A DNA stretch of 64,000 nucleotides from NCBI RefSeq assembly GCF_003841485.1, contig NZ_REFY01000003.1:186001-250000 (forward strand). The letters are read 5' to 3'. Of this stretch, positions 62,288 to 64,000 are shown piece by piece. A program made the translations under genes and the position numbers. The DNA is from Natrarchaeobius halalkaliphilus (GTDB taxonomy: Archaea; Halobacteriota; Halobacteria; Halobacteriales; Natrialbaceae). The notes beneath the pieces are model-generated. The model was not told where the DNA came from. It did not search any database and saw only the letters and a list, made by a program, of their open reading frames with translations. Position 1 is the stretch's first letter; the number at the start of each line of letters is the position of its first letter.

Positions 62288-63280
62288 CTATCTCACGATC
62301 TCGACCGCCTGCTCGATCGCCTGTACGACCCGTACTGCATCGCCGGGCGCGTCGATTCGGATATCGGTCTGAATCGTCGGTCGGTCGAACTCGGCACCGT
62401 CCGTCTCGTCGATGACGAAGGCGTCTGCGAACGGGTACGCGTCAGCGAGCCCTTCGGTGCTCGGATCGGCGTTGACCGCTTGCATCAACTCGCCGGCGGG
62501 CCCAGAGAAGGCCTCCTCACCCAGAAACGGAGAGACCGCAACCACCGTCGTCCGTGCGAGCGCGTCCGCAAACCCGGGTAACGCGAGCATCGGACCGATG
62601 CTCGTCACCGGGTTCGAGGGGCCGATAACGACCGTGTCCTCGAGCGCCTCGAGGACGCCGGGTGCCGGCTCGGCCGTCGACGAGCCGCGGAACTCGACGG
62701 TTTCGACCGCGGGCTCTCCCCGGCGAGCGACCCAGTACTCCTGGAAGTGCATCATTCCCTCGTCGGTGTGGATGAGACTGGCGATCGCGTCGTCGCTCAT
62801 CGGGAGAAGCTCGATCTCGAGGCCGAACGCGCTCGCCAGGCGCTCGGTTGCCTCGCTTAGCGTGTGTCCCTGATCGAGCAGGCTGGTTCTCGTGATGTGG
62901 ACGGCTCGATCGCGGTCACCGATCGTCATGAACTCCGCGGAGCCCGAAAACCGTCGCCAGCTCGAGAGATCGCGTCCGGCCGTCTGTTTGTCCTCGGGAA
63001 GGTACTGCGGACCGTCGGCAAGTCCCGCGGCCGAGGCGATATCAGACAGCGCCGCGTTGGTCCGATGGGTATCGCCATCGATTCCCCACCACGTTTCCCT
63101 GTCGAGGACGCCACCCCCCTGAAACAACAGCGTATCGACGTCCGGCGAGACGAACAGTCCGCCGAGTTCGATGTCGTCGCCGGTGTTGGCGACGATCGTG
63201 GTCTCCTCCGGTGAAAACACGGCTCCAGCGCCGTCTAACAGCTTCGGCGTGCCGGTGCCCCCGGAGAGGAAGGTTACCAT
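62288..63280 (-). CDS. cofD: 2-phospho-L-lactate transferase CofD (coenzyme F420)
   Basis: A 330-residue protein with the CofD signature: [16 protein letters not shown] (1-16), [30 protein letters not shown] and [16 protein letters not shown]. It transfers the phospholactyl group from LPPG to Fo, giving F420-0. Length matches the family. It is first gene of the pair with the Dus-like gene. Confidence 0.97.
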   Translation of the reverse strand: MVTFLSGGTGTPKLLDGAGAVFSPEETTIVANTGDDIELGGLFVSPDVDTLLFQGGGVLDRETWWGIDGDTHRTNAALSDIASAAGLADGPQYLPEDKQTAGRDLSSWRRFSGSAEFMTIGDRDRAVHITRTSLLDQGHTLSEATERLASAFGLEIELLPMSDDAIASLIHTDEGMMHFQEYWVARRGEPAVETVEFRGSSTAEPAPGVLEALEDTVVIGPSNPVTSIGPMLALPGFADALARTTVVAVSPFLGEEAFSGPAGELMQAVNADPSTEGLADAYPFADAFVIDETDGAEFDRPTIQTDIRIDAPGDAVRVVQAIEQAVEIVR

Positions 63281-63352
63281 ATTCTACAGTTCTCGTCGCA
63301 GGGTACTTAACCGCTTGCGCCGCCCGGTCATCGTCCGAACGTCCCCGATCAC

Positions 63353-64000
63353 TCACTCGACGATCCAGTCGGCAAAGCTTCCCTCGAGGAGCGTCTCCCG
63401 CTGTCGGCTCACGTACTCGCGTTGCATCGATTCGATCGCACCGCCGAGAGAGGTTCCGTTCTCGAGCGCGGCGCGGACCTGCTCTCGTTTCCAGCGTCCC
63501 GGCGTCAAGTGCTGTCGGACGCGCCGCCGAAGCGGGTACAGATACTTCGCCGCGTCCTCCTCGCTCAGACCGCGATTCACCAGCCCGTCCTCCGCGTGAG
63601 CAAGCAGGTCTTCGTAGAGCTGGAGGCGATTCGTCGTGACCTTTCCGTCGTTCGTGATCCACGTCATATCCGCCTCGAGACCGTCGCGCATCGCGGCGTA
63701 GAAGTTCTCGCGGGCGATCTCCCAGTCGAGATCGTTGACGGGGTGTTCGAGGCGGGTCAGGCTCTCCATCAGCCCGGCAAACGCCGCGAGAAACGACACC
63801 GAGTCCCGGACCGTCGGCTGAGCGGGAATCGGGCGGAACTCGATTCGAGCGTTCGCGGCCGACCGCGTCGGACCGCCGAAAACCGGACGGACCCACCGCC
63901 AGTACGTGCCGTGTTTGCGACGGAAGTGTGGGAACTCGTCGTCGAAGCGTTGTCCCGACTCGACCGGCATCGGCACCACCGTATCGTCGTTCGCGATCCG
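63353..64000 (-). CDS. Glutamate-cysteine ligase-like protein, C-terminal part (cut by window edge)
   Basis: At least 215 residues at the C-terminus. The frame stays open to position 64000, upstream of the internal Met at 63979, so the start lies outside. Visible motifs: HFRRKHGTYWRWVRPVFGG, NARIEFRPIPAQPTVRDSV and GLEADMTWITNDGKVTT. They match the haloarchaeal GCS2/GshA family, which makes gamma-glutamylcysteine, the main thiol of these archaea. The identification is from remembered motifs, so an ATP-grasp-like relative is possible. Confidence 0.75.
   Translation of the reverse strand, partial: RIANDDTVVPMPVESGQRFDDEFPHFRRKHGTYWRWVRPVFGGPTRSAANARIEFRPIPAQPTVRDSVSFLAAFAGLMESLTRLEHPVNDLDWEIARENFYAAMRDGLEADMTWITNDGKVTTNRLQLYEDLLAHAEDGLVNRGLSEEDAAKYLYPLRRRVRQHLTPGRWKREQVRAALENGTSLGGAIESMQREYVSRQRETLLEGSFADWIVE

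Noticed and set aside
1..64000. CRISPR arrays, tRNA or rRNA genes, insertion sequences
   Set aside because: Scanning by eye found no regularly spaced repeats, no cloverleaf-like T-arm sequences in the gaps and no transposase or integrase motifs; a dedicated tRNA search could still find a degenerate one.

Overview
The window is chromosomal DNA from a halophilic archaeon (class Halobacteria, probably Natrialbales, though the order is a guess). Four things support this: high G+C, very acidic predicted proteins, archaeal information-processing genes (TFB, TFS, topoisomerase VI, RecJ-like DHH nuclease, SRP RNA with a GGAA-capped helix 8), and TATA boxes about 25-30 nt upstream of many start codons, which suggests leaderless transcripts.

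Layout. 0-8 kb: an acyl-CoA dehydrogenase cut by the left edge, a squalene/phytoene synthase, a 3-hydroxyacyl-CoA dehydrogenase, the gluconeogenic pair fba-fbp behind a TrmB-like site, and a Tat-exported trypsin-like protease. 8-16 kb: an AT-rich gap, an ornithine cyclodeaminase-like enzyme, a DHH phosphoesterase, Hsp20, a DJ-1/PfpI protein, RNA-binding and SPFH proteins, and an orphan YcaO protein. 16-24 kb: a Tat lipoprotein, a response regulator, an nnr-moaC-DUF5820 operon, acylphosphatase, an OGG-type glycosylase, small conserved proteins and TFB. 24-34 kb: top6B-top6A, a winged-helix regulator, an M24 homologue, heme A synthase, a NikR-like regulator, an M48-like pseudoprotease and a CoA-binding protein. 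34-42 kb: SRP RNA, a folC-folP fusion, a UspA protein and a single-subunit formate-dehydrogenase-like molybdoenzyme.

42.5-45.3 kb is the most accessory-looking part. Two small DNA-binding-type genes are divergent across a perfect 10-bp inverted repeat. Next comes an ATPase with a C-terminal nuclease-like motif. Its gene has an operator-like array at the promoter and is bracketed by two imperfect 48-bp direct repeats.

45-64 kb: a bacterio-opsin-activator-like regulator, a UDG-family protein, a J-domain membrane protein, DinB with a PIP box, two Tat lipoproteins, TFS, a probably truncated gene, a beta-RFAP-synthase-like GHMP protein, IlvD, RibL, a JAMM protease, a RecJ-like nuclease, a Dus-like protein, CofD (coenzyme F420) and a glutamate-cysteine-ligase-like protein cut by the right edge.

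Most genes are single units or 2-3 gene operons with 4-8 nt overlaps. Recurring themes are DNA/RNA maintenance, central carbon metabolism and cofactor synthesis (folate, F420, FAD, Moco, heme A). I saw no tRNA, rRNA, CRISPR array, transposase or integrase.
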